Shown here piece after piece: positions 32,352 through 44,395 of a stretch of 64,000 nucleotides of DNA (position 1 is the first letter of the stretch; every line of letters starts with the position of its first letter). The notes beneath the pieces were generated by a model. That model saw nothing but the letters and a program-made list of their open reading frames with translations. It had not been told where the DNA came from and made no database searches. Source of the stretch: Spizellomyces punctatus DAOM BR117. Taxonomy: Eukaryota; Chytridiomycota; Chytridiomycetes; Spizellomycetales; Spizellomycetaceae. The stretch is from the NCBI RefSeq assembly GCF_000182565.1, contig NW_015971552.1:1-64000 (forward strand), given 5' to 3'. Position numbers and translations under genes: made by a program.

Positions 32352-34084
32352 GTTACAGGCTGTTGACTTCACAAGTCCAACTGTCGAGAATGTGTCAGCA
32401 CGCTGTGCCATGACTGTTGCCAAGGTCGGTTGCTATGCGTGCTACCATCATCGCTCACGGACGCGCAGCTCTTTGCTCGCTGAATCTGTTAACGTTCGCG
32501 TATTAGTTGAAAGCCTGACGTTCATTATGGTGCGTTGTCGGTATCCTTTAAGAAATATGCAAGTCAGAGCATCCTTATGCATATCGTACTTTTAACCGGA
32601 TAGGCCAGTGCGTCGGACCGACTAGTTGGAAGTTTCCTCATTCTCTTTAGTCTTTCAGTCTTCTTGTATTATACGCTTTGGACTCTTGTGCTGGTACGCT
32701 AGTCCAGGCCTGCAATCTCCAGAATATTTATAACGTTCCTCACCGTTATCCCATAGCCGTTTGTAGATACGACACACCCCCTCCACTCGTATTTTCCCGC
32801 CCCAGAATGGGCAATCCGTGTACCAGTAATTCTGTTAATAAGTGGGGTCTCCATGATTGTTGCCTTCATATCACTAGTTATGATTAGGAGCGGAAAGAGG
32901 AAGAAGAGCAGCTGATACAGCCATTATGACAGGGTTTTGCTAAACCCAATACGCTGACAGCCTGGCGACCTGTGAGGGTGGAGGGCTGAGGGAAGAGCGC
33001 GAAGTACGACGGTTAATGGCCTGGAATTTGGACGGGTTTATCGTGTTATGCTGATGATTATATATGAGAACCAGAAAAGAAGGAGTTGAGCAGTGTTGAG
33101 GGTGGTTCGCATTGACAGGACGGTTACCGTCAAATATACCATTATTGGGGATGATTCTTTGAATATAGTTTGCTCATTGTGCGTACCACGCCGCGATTGC
33201 TACGCCATGCATCTTTCACTGCTTTCTGCAGCTGAGTAACGGATCTGTGAACAGGTAACATTCACTATGGTGTCATGTGAATCATGTGTTAGAGTTAGGG
33301 TTAGGATGAGCGTGCCCTCGGAACCACGACTAATGTTCACCATTTCTCCATCATTCAGTAAGATAGAAAGTCAAGACATTCCTCTAGGTGCATTCACAGT
33401 TACAGCACCGCCCAATTTCACTAAGTTACTTGTTCCGATCTGATTAACTGGTCGCTATCGAATGGGCGTCGAGGGACAAAGATACTACGCCAAAATTGCT
33501 TCTAGTCACATCAGTGAATGATCTTCTCTGAGAGGTTGCAGATTGCCCAGGTATCAGCGTCAGGATGCCCATATGCACATCCCACACCGGAAGCCTTGCC
33601 GAACAGGATCCTACGCGCTGTTGCTTAACCTGTATCTTTTTCTCTGGGCGTACGGATAAACTGAGGAAGAGGATGAGATGACAACACGGCAAGCTTTCCA
33701 CGGCGGCATCCGAGAGCGCGACAACCAGCGGTTTTGGCACCCTATTCCCACCTCTTCATTGTGTTTACCAAACTGACGGGCTCAAAAGGCCCGTTCTGCT
33801 CAGCTAACGTTGAAAAAATCTAAGTATTGAGGTACAAACTTTGCACATCGCCGTAACCTTTAACAGCAAACACAACACACATATCAGGACAACCAGCACA
33901 ACGGCCCAGCCCGCTATTTACAAGGCCCCCCACCAGCTTGCAATAAGTAAGGCCTTTCGTTTCCGCCGTCCATAAATGATAAAAAGAAAGAAAAGCGGCA
34001 TTTCTGGCCGCCATCGCCGCAGTAGAATGCTCCGAAAGAAAAGTCCTCTAGTGAGCCCCAGATCCTCAGGATAGCTTCATTTAT
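32352..34084. other. Intergenic region, no convincing gene
   Basis: About 1.7 kb. Minus-strand open frames at 33444-33740 and 33820-34014 and others lack domains or splice continuity. It contains the short interstitial telomere-like tract at 33288-33305. It separates the start of IBA57 from the 3' end of the Rab gene. Confidence 0.45.
33288..33305. repeat. Interstitial telomere-like tract
   Basis: GTTAGAGTTAGGGTTAGG: two to three degenerate TTAGGG units inside the chromosome arm, oriented opposite to the terminal array. The tract is short enough to be a relic of break repair or chance. Confidence 0.5.
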
Positions 34085-35046
34085 CTAGCAGGCACACATT
34101 CCTGAAGACTCTGCATTTTCATCTCCATGCACTTGAACAGCGCCGGGTCGTGGCCCTTGCTGTTTTTGCCACAGAGACGGTGTTTCAGAAATCTGGACAG
34201 GTGGTATAGACGTCAGTAAGGGCTTTACTCGTGATACTTAATCATCTAGCACTCTCACCTTCCTTACAACTTCCACAAAAGCATCCATGACGCCAGTCTT
34301 TGTCTTTGCGCTGGTCTCGATAAACAGAGTGCCCATCTTCCGGGCAAATGCTTCCCCTTCCTTCCGCGAAACTTCTCGCACCCCGGAAGTGTCCTTATCG
34401 CATTTATTTCCCACAATCATTTTGATCACATCCCGACTGGATGAGTATGTGTCTAACTCTGTAAACCACAGTTGCAGGTGTTCGAATGTTTGCCGATTTG
34501 AAACGTCATAGACTAAATCGTAATCAGTGACATTTCCGCATAATTGTCAACTAAGTCAGTCGTCTTTCTTACCAAGAATCACACCTTGCGCTCCACGATA
34601 GTAACTGGATGTGAGAGTGCGGAAGCGTTCCTGACCAGCCGTATCCTGCAGAGGATGGTACGTTGGCGCGTCTCGTACTCCAATCTTGCTACAACACGTT
34701 GCCTTACCCAAATGGCCAACTTGAATCTCTTGTCGTCCACATCAACGATTTTCACTTTGAAGTCCACTCCTAAGATACGTGCGGCAGATAAATAAGTACA
34801 GACCTTCATCAAGTGTCATGTAGGTTTCGCAAGTTCTCTACTAGAATCCAAATCTTGACCATACTGAACCCTTGCGGCAAACCACACAATCCTACCTATT
34901 GTAGCAGATGTCTGGTCAGGTTGCAACCACGTATCGTCCGTGAACCTCAATAACAGGGATGATTTTCCCGTCCCAGAGTCCCCTATGAGAAGGAGCTTGA
35001 AAGTTGCAGAAACCTCACGATCGGGAGGACTTGACGCAATAGACAT
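34085..35046 (-). CDS. RAB18: Rab18-like small GTPase
   Basis: A spliced gene from ATG 35046 to TAG at 34085. The N-terminus [20 protein letters not shown] runs into the P-loop [10 protein letters not shown]. Switch I follows as ATIG joined to [20 protein letters not shown], then [20 protein letters not shown]. Later come the base-binding GNKCDKD and [14 protein letters not shown]. The last exon, after an intron beginning at VRK, ends [11 protein letters not shown] with a CxC-type double geranylgeranylation site. The VDFKVK and [10 protein letters not shown] signatures favour the Rab18 branch over Rab1/8. Rab18 acts at ER and lipid-droplet membranes in other eukaryotes. All nucleotide-binding residues are present. 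It is divergent from the RING gene at 35499. Confidence 0.88.
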
Positions 35047-35498
35047 TATGTTTCAAAGGTGGTTCCAGTAAAATCTGCAACTCAGTGCTGCGGGATATGA
35101 GAGAAATAGCCAAAGACTTTGAATATACGGTGGGGAAAGCAGAATAGACTTGGATGAGGCTCGAATGGAACTAACCAGGAGAATAATAGGGATGGAATTT
35201 ACTCTCTGTACGTTATATCAAAAAACACCGAGACAAGCAGCGTAAAAGCGCCAATAACTAAAATAAAAAAAAAACAAAGAAAATAGCAGAATCCAATGAG
35301 GCCGCCGCTGTTGATTTTCAAGTCGAAAAAGAGGTGGAAATGCGGCAATGGCACCAACGGAGTTTTCGATAGCGGACAGCGAGGGGTGAGCGACGGCACG
35401 TCATCTCGTGGTAGGATCATGTGACAACGATCGTTTCGGACAGGTTTTCGGACAGCAATGCACTCGTTTGGCCAAACGGTTGGCAATCTCCTTGCGAG
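35047..35498. promoter_or_regulatory. Divergent promoter, Rab18-like / RING genes
   Basis: About 450 bp between start codons, with an A-rich tract at about 35258-35282. No factor site is recognised. The open frame upstream of 35499 begins only with GTG. Confidence 0.4.
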
Positions 35499-37487
35499 AT
35501 GGCGTCGGATACACCCAGCAAGCGCACGACGGAGAGCTTGAGCAGCTCATTGTTCGAGCTAAAGTTTGATTCAGGAGCGTCAGCGGGACCGTTTGGAAAG
35601 GGTTCAACAACATCTCAGACGGAGAGTCCTAATTTCCTGTCCCCGTTTCGTCAAACTCATGCGGATCGCCTATCGGAACGTTTATTCCCTTCGTTTGATA
35701 ACGCACACTCGTCTTTGCTGGGAAGCGGAACTGTGTTTACGAGCAACCATGGGGCATCAACAGACTTTGGATTAGGTGGGATGGTGGGATTGAACGAGTT
35801 TCGAAACGACTCGGTTGTGCCTGCTGCAGAAGAACCACAATACACCTTTCCCACGTCGGCAACCAACGACGATGTATTTGGACTCGGTGATTTTCGGAAT
35901 GTCTTTGTGACAGACGAGGATCTGGTGCGGTTTACATGCCTTTCTTTACGCCAGACTGTACCAGCTCATCGTGTTGGACTAGGAAAGAGCTCGAGAGAAG
36001 CTCCCTGAAGAAGATATCAAAACGCCAGAGCAGTCTATTCGGGAAATGGTGGCGCAACTGCAAGTGTGGGAAGCCAGCCGGCCAGACGTAGAGGAAGATG
36101 CTACGGAGGAATCAAAATTTGAATCCGCGTCCATCTGCTTTAACTTTGTAAGCTGCGGTTGACACCTCCTCTCGCGTCTGTATCTGTTGAATATCTTTGC
36201 ATCATTGTTTAGATTGAACTGGGTTTCGGGAAAGTCATTGTGTCGTCGGATGGTCTCTACTGGCTGGGCGATCTGCTGATACCTGATCTGATGAGATCCG
36301 ACGGTCACCCAGACAGTACATCTGTCCCGGTGCATCGAGAACGCCACTGCCTATCCTGGAAATACGATATCTTGTCTGATGTGCGATATAAATCTGTACC
36401 GGAAGACAAAGCATTGGTCAATTTCACTGTTTCAGATGAGCATTTCATACAATTTTCGTTTGTCAATGGTGAGTCCGGATACCAGATTATTATGTCATGT
36501 CTCCTGCTCTACTGACTACACCAAGTGCAGAGATAGTAGCGCAACAATGCACGCAGCGAATTGCGGAGCAGCAACGTCATACAGGGCCAACAGAGATACC
36601 CGATCGTGTAGAAAACGTTACAGAAAGTGAAATATCTCCGGCGACCACATCGCTGGTGCCACAAACTCCTGCTCCCCGACGAGTTTGGTAAGCAAGCACT
36701 CTGAAAACTCCTGTTCATCCCTTTCACAGAGTTCCATCTTACCGCCTATTTTGTTCTAGGCGTAACGCAGTGGGCATAGAAAGAGAGCTACACTCTCTAA
36801 GATCGTCAACGCCAATAATCGTTGGTACCCGAATGAGTGCGAACCCCGCATTAGTTAGCCTTAATAAGGAATACAGGTACCATCTAGCGGTGCTGCACGT
36901 ACTACACTCTTTGTTTACATCTAAGTGCAACAACGATTCTTCGCAGTCAGCGGCGCGCCACAGCCCTGGAGGAACGTGATCGCATGGTAAAGAAGGCGGA
37001 AGACGAATATCAACAAAAATTGTTGCAGCTGGAGGAAGAGTTTGAACAACGACAAGCTGAGTTGGAGGTGACAGCCCACAGAGTTTTGCGGCTACGCCAG
37101 ATTTACATGTTAACCGAATTTACCAGCAGCTGTCAATGATTGAAAGCGACAAGGAACATGATGCAGGTTGGCTTAAATTGTATTCTGTTAAACCAAGCAG
37201 CAGACACTGAGAGTTTGGACGTCCTTGTAGCGCCACGGGAATGTCATCTTTGCTTTGATGAACCAGAATCACGAGGTACGGGGCTTGAATTAGTCAGGCC
37301 GAGATTTTCAGTAAGCACTGATGTCTAGTTGCCCGCAGTTATTGAACCATGCGGTCACCGCATTTGCCATCCGTGCGCGACCAAACTACAAGAAACGACA
37401 TCGCGATGTCCTTGGGACCGTGCCACTTACACAGATATTACTATGCTACAATCCGATGAGAACAGAAGGGTGCATGTAGTGATATGA
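35499..37487 (+). CDS. RING-finger protein, putative E3 ubiquitin ligase
   Basis: A spliced gene from ATG 35499 (MASDTPSKRTTESLSSSLFE) to TGA 37485-37487. The first 150 or so residues are low-complexity Ser/Phe/Gly sequence. A folded-looking middle part follows (ASICFNFIELGFGKVIVSSD, then LSWKYDILSD), then a coiled coil (ALEERDRMVKKAEDEYQQKL, LQLEEEFEQRQAELE). At the C-terminus a RING reads CHLCFDEPES, then an intron, IEPCGHRICHPCATKLQETT and SRCPWDRATY. The ligand order is C-C-C-H-C-C-C followed by Asp where the last Cys would be, a C3HC3D arrangement like that of Rbx1. I do not recognise the full-length family. E2 binding and ubiquitin transfer are inferred from the RING. It is convergent with CSE1, about 110 bp away. 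Confidence 0.8.
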
Positions 37488-37600
37488 ACAGCCCCGCATC
37501 GGGACAATTATGCATCTGCGCTACAGATAGCTCGGGTTTTGTACCTACGGAATCTAATGTATATATGTTGCTATTGCTATCTACATACCAGACTGACTGC

Positions 37601-40600
37601 TTAACGCAGAGGCGTGCCAGCCGCATGCAAATATTCATTGAGCTTGTTGAACACTGTTGGGCTTACAACCCCTTGAAGCTAAATCAGAAGACGGCGTCAG
37701 TGAAATGAGAATTGCCCATGCTTAACAACAATAGAACTCACTTTTGGATGCGTTTGGATTACTGTCGCAACAGACTTTGCCAGGTAGCTTTTCGCGTCTG
37801 TGATGCCCGTCACATAGTCTTTCTTTTTCTCCCCCACAACAGTCAACTTTGAGAATGACGCCTGGTATCCAGCTTCCTCAATATCGAAAGTATACAGCTC
37901 CTCTTCCTCTGTGACAGTGCCGATTTCTGCCACAGGGGTCTCGCATAGCTGAATCAATGCGTCAAGCAATGGTTGCCTGTCGAAAGCATTATAATTGAGC
38001 CATGCATTACAACACCATATATAGACACCCTGACACTTACCAGGTTGGCAGATACGGATCTGAGAGCATTATTTGACTCTGTCCCAGGAGATTCGCCATT
38101 CCAATTGTGGAGATCTTTCGTTCACTTGGACTCAACATGGAGCCCAATTCGGGTATCAGCACATTCTGTAAGAGGTTGTTGAAGAGAGGGCTGATGACGA
38201 AGGATGGGTCAAATTTGTTTTGAACAAAAACTGAAACCACAGCCACTTACGCTTGCTGAATGCTATCAATGCTCCCAATAACGACGTCAATAGTAAAATT
38301 CTCTCTTTTCAAAACGAAGAGGAGTGAAATGAAGTTTAGAAAGCCCCTCGTGTACTTTGATGTCTTTCCTTGCATCAACCGCGTCAGCAGCAGAACGAAA
38401 ATGTTCTTCATGTACGGCGTTAGAGTGTGTCTAAATCATTAGTCATGGTTAGCGAGCGACACACGAAAAAAAATCAGCAAGCCAAGCAACAAACTCACAT
38501 GGGGATGTGCTCGAATACCGCAGACAACAATTCAAACCCGTGATGGTCGTTCACTCTCGAGCCAATAAGTTTATGTGACACGCCCAGGACTTGTTCAAGT
38601 AGCTTCTGTTCAACAAGGAACTCGGGTCCTTTGGCAAGGTACGATCGGAGCAGTCTCAGCAGAGCAGGGATACTTCCTGCATAAGGTACAAGTATGTCAA
38701 AAGCGGTGCCCAGTGAAGGTCTTGGAGTAATGCACCACTCACCATGAGATTCCCAAAGCGACGGCATAAGCAGAGGCTGTGCCATACTGCGGTAAGCCTC
38801 TGGGATTCCTCCTTCGGTATGAAAATCCAACATTTGAGAGAGAATTTGGAATACATATGGCATGAATTCTGTCAAATAAAGTTAGAATCAGTCAAGATAT
38901 TCTTGACAGCAAGTTTCACACTTGCCGTCACTTGTAACTCACCTTCGATCGCTTGCGAGATGATTGCCTGAAAGGGAGGGAACAAAAGGCGCTCGAATTC
39001 TGCAACCAATGCGGGTTTGCGAGCACAAATAAATCTGCGCAAAAATTTCAACATCTGCTTTAATGTGCGTCCAAAGATATACGACAGACCTTATGATGGC
39101 TGCTAGTGCTTCAAACACGTAGTGATTGAACTTGGGATTGCTTGGATTTCTGCTTATCACTTCAATCACTCGGGTTATCCGTCCAACAACCTCCACAGCT
39201 ACAGGTTCAAGCTCATGTTTGGCTACGATGACAATACGCATGGCGGCTGATAAGCAACAAAGATGAAATTAACATTAAAGAATAACACAGAGAACAATAG
39301 ATCAGCGCATACTTTTCATCAGATAGTCATTCTCGGCAAGTTTTTCTGGGCTTGTGGCGTTTTTCTCGATAAGATCGAACAGATGCTTTAATATAGGGTG
39401 CGCTACAGATGCGATGTCGCTTTCATGGAATCTGTGCAGTTCAACATGTAACTTCTTCACCAATGTATAACTGGCGCACAACGCAACTTACAAGAAAGCG
39501 CCATTTGGCATCTTGGTAGCAAGAATTCGCTCAATGCAAACCGCTGCGTAGGTGTATACAACGTAGTTTGTTGATGTCAAGTGGTTTAGTAAGTAGGGAA
39601 AGACAGCGGATAATTGATCCTTTGTCAGCTGTACATTAAAAAGTGTTAGCAAGATTTATTGCATCTGTGGAATATGCCGTTATGGATCCCACCTGACTTC
39701 TGAAAACCATGAGAAACTTGATAGCATCCACTTTGATGATGGGATGAGCTGCGCCGTCCGCTGAACTTTGAAGTTCCGGTAGAATGTGTGTGGTGAATAA
39801 TGGCAAAACCTCCATGAACTCGTTAACTCTGGTTACACCGGTCTGGCAAGAAATTCACTTAGCAAAGTTGACCCAAGCCACAATCATGAAACATTTCTTC
39901 CCTACCTGGACCGTCGAGGAGCGCGCCGATAGGGATGTTATAAGGAAAAGAGCCGTGTCCTTAGCTTTCCAATTGGCGGCTCGATCACTCTCGTAGCTCT
40001 GTACGAATTAGGATTGGTATGCGGTCTAGAGACGAACTGGCCATGGGTATAACACGAACCTGTAAGTATGCCGTCACATACTGGGAAAATATCGTAGTAA
40101 CTTCCTGGGCAAAGTGCTCAAGTAAACCGCGGACAAGGTCAGAAGCAGCTCGTCGGCGAGTGTTCGTGTCTGGATTGGGTGATCATTAATCATGATTCAA
40201 TACCCGGTAAGGCCGGGATGGCGAACCTGATCCCTCTAAATCACGCCGAATAAATTCGATCGGGTCGTCTTCGAAAAGTTCCTCATCTGACGCTATGAAG
40301 AGGATACGGATTCAGATGTAAACACAAATAACAAAGCAAGATTCATTCGTCCGTACCTCTTAAAGCCATGTTTGGCAGGACCACTCTCTCGCAAATTCCT
40401 CGCAACGTATCCGGATTTTGGAAAATATCGCGATGCCGTGCGGGATGTACTACGGACGTCAAAAAACCAATGGCTTTGCTAACAAGCTACCACGACAAAG
40501 GTAACTTTAGACCATAAGATCGTTTGGGCCGCTAACAAGGCTATCTGCACTGTACCAAATCATATTTGGGTTCCAGGCCGGTCGTCGTCAAGAGATTCCA

Positions 40601-41857
40601 CACAGTTTCAACGAAAGCAGGGAGGTGTGTAAACTCTTCTTCGTATTTCTTGGCATACAAATCGAGATTCTCACAGATCGCTGCCTTTAATTTTTCGAGC
40701 GGACCGGCTTCATCCTCGTCCTGTCATTTGCAAGCCATAAGGCACATCATCCCTTTCCAATTAGACGGGCAACAATTAACTTACGGTGGTCTCCAACAGC
40801 GGATTCTTGTAGGTAAGGTACTTCTGAAACAACGCCATAAATTGCGCTTGGTTATCTTCGAAAAATTCTGGTATGTCTTGGAAATTCAGATCGTAAAAGA
40901 TTTTGGTAAGGAGGAGGAGCACTTGGAATAATGGTTGCAGTGCCGCAGCATTATTTGTGTTGGAGTCCACAGCTTGATCAACAACCTATATATACCATCG
41001 TAAGTCACAATGCTAGCATACCGATGCGGATGACATTGGGTCTTACCTGAAAGAATTGCAAATACGGAACGGAGAATTGCTCCAGGACAAACTTAATCTC
41101 CAGGAACAGTTCATCAGTTCTAGTCATCGCACGGTATCTACAACAATATGTTCAGAAGAATTCGTCTTCAGATACTCGGAGACGTGCATGCCCACCTCTT
41201 GAAGATTGAGTGTGCCGTTTGTAAAATGCCTAGGTTCGCAACGTGATCGTTGGGGTTCAGCTTACTAAGTAGATCCTACAACATAACTCTTAGATGAGGT
41301 CTGAGAAACGAATCAAATATTTCGCAAAACGCACTGGAATGAGCTTCTCCCATTGCGCCGGAAAGTCATTATCCGCAATGATTGACACGGCTTCTCCAAG
41401 TTGCACTTGGAGGGTGCTGGGTACCGCCATCATTAAGCCCACAATGTGCTCTTTGATTGCGATCCGGTCTGCTGGTGATATCTTGTCTGGTTCACCTTCA
41501 TCCTGTTTGGGCATTTGAGAAGATTGTCATAATGACAGTGTTCTCACGTTTGCACTTTTTTTACCTGTCGCCAATGCCGTTTTATAAAGTTCTTGAAATA
41601 GATAACTCCAGCAAAGCGGACTGTAGCATCGGTTGCGGGGTCATGTACTAGTTTCAACAGAAGAACGGGAAAATTTGGCTGTATCTCGACTGAAGTCAAG
41701 GACTGTTCCGCTAACATCCAAAAGTTTGCTGTCAGCTGGGAAGCATGTCGTGCGATGTGATGGACAAGATCCACCTACCACTCTTCCGCGTTGCAGGGTT
41801 TAACGTTTGTCCCAAGTAGTGTGTTAGGGCCGCAAAGTTTTCTGGGTTAGCCTCCAT
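37601..41857 (-). CDS. CSE1: CSE1/exportin-2, importin-alpha re-export receptor
   Basis: A long, many-exon gene from ATG 41857 (MEANPENFAALTHYLGQTLN) to TAA at 37601. HEAT-repeat features of the importin-beta family run along it: LQLTANFWMLAEQS, VRFAGVIYFKNFIKRHW (importin-beta N-terminal domain), the EHIVGLMMAVPSTLQVQLGE and AVSIIADNDFPAQWEKLIP segments, YKNPLLET, and LRGICERVVLPNMALR. Near the end comes YTFDIEEAGYQASFSKL, typical of CSE1. The last exon was found by splicing: HPK joins over a 63-bp intron (donor 37741, acceptor 37679) to LQGVVSPTVFNKLNEYLHAA and stops at 37601. Without it the frame runs into a non-conserved tail ending at 37697. CSE1 with RanGTP carries importin-alpha out of the nucleus. 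Confidence 0.92.
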
Positions 41858-42023
41858 AACTTGTGCGCTTCAACGAAAACCAAATTTTCGAAAGGCCGCC
41901 AAGATCGTAAACGGAAAACTGCCAGCTGGCTTCGCTGTTCGACAGGCTGGACATCATTGAGGCCACGTGACTATAAAGGTTAGGTAAGGGGTCCGATGCG
42001 TTGGAGCAGGAAGGCGATCTGCA

Positions 42024-42695
42024 ATGGACAAGTTTGTGATAAGAACCAAGCGAACGAATACGGCAGCAAAGGATGTGAAACCAGCAACCTCTTCTTCAGC
42101 TCATAAGACTCCAGAGTTTGGTGGACCATTCAAGATCGATCACTACCAAAACCCTACTGCCGGCCATCAAGTGAACAATGGAGGAGGAGTGCAAAGATAT
42201 ATGGCAGCGCGACAGTATAAGCTGAGTCAACAAAAGCCATCAAGCGTTTCGTCCATCTTTGATGGTGTTCACGTTTACGTAAATGGTAAGACCAGTTTGC
42301 AAGGACCTTGTGCTATCCGCGCTTCTCATTCTGGTGTAGGCTACGTTGGCAGTATGGACGATCTCGAGTTTCGCAAACTGATTCAGAGCCATGGCGGTAC
42401 GATAGCGTTAACCTTAGCCCTCCGTACGGTAACCCACATGGTTTGCACGTCGCTGTGCGCCAGTAAAACGCAAAAACTACTTTCTGCTCGACGGGCAACG
42501 GTGAAAGTTGTTCACCCAGATTGGATAATACAGTCGGTCAAGAGTGGGAAAAGACTTCCCGAAAGTTCATTCGGAGTCATAAAGACTAAGATGGTATGTC
42601 AAGATGTTCAGTCTATTTTTGCTGTTGGTCAAACGTATTCTACTTGAAACCAGAAAGCGTTAGATAAGTTTCTGCCCTCCGACACTTCAGCATAA
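42024..42695 (+). CDS. Short REV1-type BRCT-domain protein without polymerase
   Basis: Three exons (42024-42285, 42340-42593, 42654-42695), joined by introns of 54 and 60 bp, give 185 residues. The unspliced frame stops at 42647, but GTATGT at 42594 and CAG at 42651-42653 are good splice signals. The sequence GGVQRYMAARQYKLSQQ leading into SSIFDGVHVYVNGYVGSMDD and FRKLIQSHGG matches the N-terminal BRCT region of REV1, the translesion deoxycytidyl transferase, better than other BRCTs. HPDWIIQSVKSGKRLPES is the BRCT C-terminal helix. The protein ends KALDKFLPSDTSA, so the polymerase, little-finger and C-terminal domains of REV1 are absent. The adjacent 3' end of PEX14 leaves no room for them. 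Binding of PCNA or 5'-phosphorylated DNA is known for REV1 BRCT; function here is inference. Confidence 0.82.
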
Positions 42696-42783
42696 TCGCG
42701 TAAATGTACATTTTTGTCAGGGCAGCATAACTCACAATAGAGCTAGAGATAATGTAAATAAAATGGTCCGTTTTACTATGCTA

Positions 42784-44246
42784 TCATTGCGCAGTTGGGA
42801 AGTTCCTCCTGCTTAACAACATTCCCTTCAAAGTTCTGATTTCACTTTTCACCTCCGAAACCTTCTTTCCCCATTCGGCTGTGGCATCCGACCCTTTTGC
42901 AGCGAACGCATCGGGCTTCGAAAAGGTCGAATACAATGCGTACATGGAAGGATTGAAGTACGTCTCTTGTGACACAAGATGACTCAGCTCATCAACTGAT
43001 TGTCGCAAATCCCGTAATGCCAAAGGGCCGTTCTCCTGTCCTTTTCCTTCCGAATCCTCAACTTGAGAATGCCCTCTCCTGTTCAGCAAGTCCAGTTCCT
43101 TAGTGACTCGAAGCAGTGAAGCGTCGGTAGATTCAAACGAAGCTCGAAAGACTGAACTAATTGTTTTCACTTGCTGTCCTATGGGTTGTGATGCCTCTGG
43201 TTGGTGCGCAAACATGTGACCCAATGAGGCAACTTTCTGGACAAAATCAGCGACCATCGCTCGTTGTTTTTGTAGATAGCTATCATAAAGGACTTTAAAC
43301 CGCATCATCGAAGGTATATGGTAATGCTACAAAGCACATGCGTTAGGAAGATGGATGTGAGTAAAGTGAAAGAGGAAGCCAGTATACCCTGATGAAAGCC
43401 ACAAGCGCGGATAGAGCGCCGCCACTGAGAATGAGAGCAAGAAGAACGTTCTTCCACATCTCCTTCCGCGACGTCGTTGGGATAGACTGCACTTGGAATG
43501 GCCTATTGGTAGGAAGACCTTGGCCTGATGTTGGAACAGATGTCGCAGGAGAAGGAACATAGCCGCTTGACGGTGGAAAGGCATTGGTAGGTAGAGCAGG
43601 TTGGCTGACGAACCATGGCAGAAACAGTAGTAGAATTTCAGGTCAGCAAATATTTGACAATGACAATACGGTGAAGATGACAATGCCAAAACAGAAACAG
43701 TAGACAGAGACAGATGCCCTTGCTCATTTACCTGATGTTGGATACTGGCTGCGGTTGGCTTGTCCCCGCACGACTTGTAGCGAGTTGGATTTCTTCTTCT
43801 GTGAGTCCCTTCTGTTTCAAGAACGCAACTTTTCGCTCTTGCGGGGACGATCGAACATTTGGAGATTGTAAAAATGAAACAGCTTGCGCAATCATGTCCT
43901 GTCGGGGAGCTTGATTCGTTTGAATGTGTGACGAGACGTTTGTTTTGGCTACGGAGGAGGGTGATGGGTGATTTCCGGAAGTGGAGGACGATGTTGCTGT
44001 GGGATTTCGCTCTTTGGGCTTGCTTTCTTGTTGGGCTGCCCTCTGCCGCTCCAAAAGTTGCTGTTTTATCTTACTCCTCTGCTCTGGTGTCAAGGCGAAT
44101 CCGGCGGGTGATGAGGTCCCATTGGGAGCAGTTTTCACCACCGGCTGTTCAGCCAACGTGGCCTGCTCCTGCTCGCTATTCTCAGTGTTCTCTTGCGCTT
44201 GTCTACTCGCATGATCCTCCTCCACAAACGGCTTGTCGTCTGCCAT
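42784..44246 (-). CDS. PEX14: Peroxin-14, peroxisomal docking protein
   Basis: A spliced gene from ATG 44246 to TGA at 42784. After an acidic, low-complexity start (MADDKPFVEEDHASRQAQEN) comes the conserved PEX14 N-terminal domain APRQDMIAQAVSFLQSPNVR followed by ERKVAFLKQKGLTEEEIQLA, the part that binds PEX5 WxxxF motifs and PEX19. A Pro/Ser linker (about 43,740-43,500) leads to SRKEMWKNVLLALILSGGAL and a hydrophobic segment, the predicted membrane span, then YHIPSMMRFKVLYDSYLQKQ and a coiled coil (DLRQSVDELSHLVSQE). This is the standard architecture. It works on the peroxisomal membrane in import of PTS1/PTS2 cargo. The start is fixed by the frame; the exon 1 end is near 43,730. Confidence 0.92.
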
Positions 44247-44395
44247 TCTGCCGATCTGGCGATCCTATGAAGTACTTTTTGTATTACAATGTGTCATCAA
44301 TCCGGCGCGGGCAATAAAAATAAACGCTACTGAACCGCCAAGCGCGTCGTAACGAGCTTTTCACACCAACAAACCTGCCCCAACCTTACATCGGC

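Noticed and set aside
33444-33740. 98-codon minus-strand frame
   Set aside because: No domain, signal or splice partner; it lies in a gene-free stretch with many chance frames.
42594-42647. Read-through C-terminus of the BRCT frame
   Set aside because: A GTATGT donor and CAG acceptor remove it and supply a terminal exon in phase.
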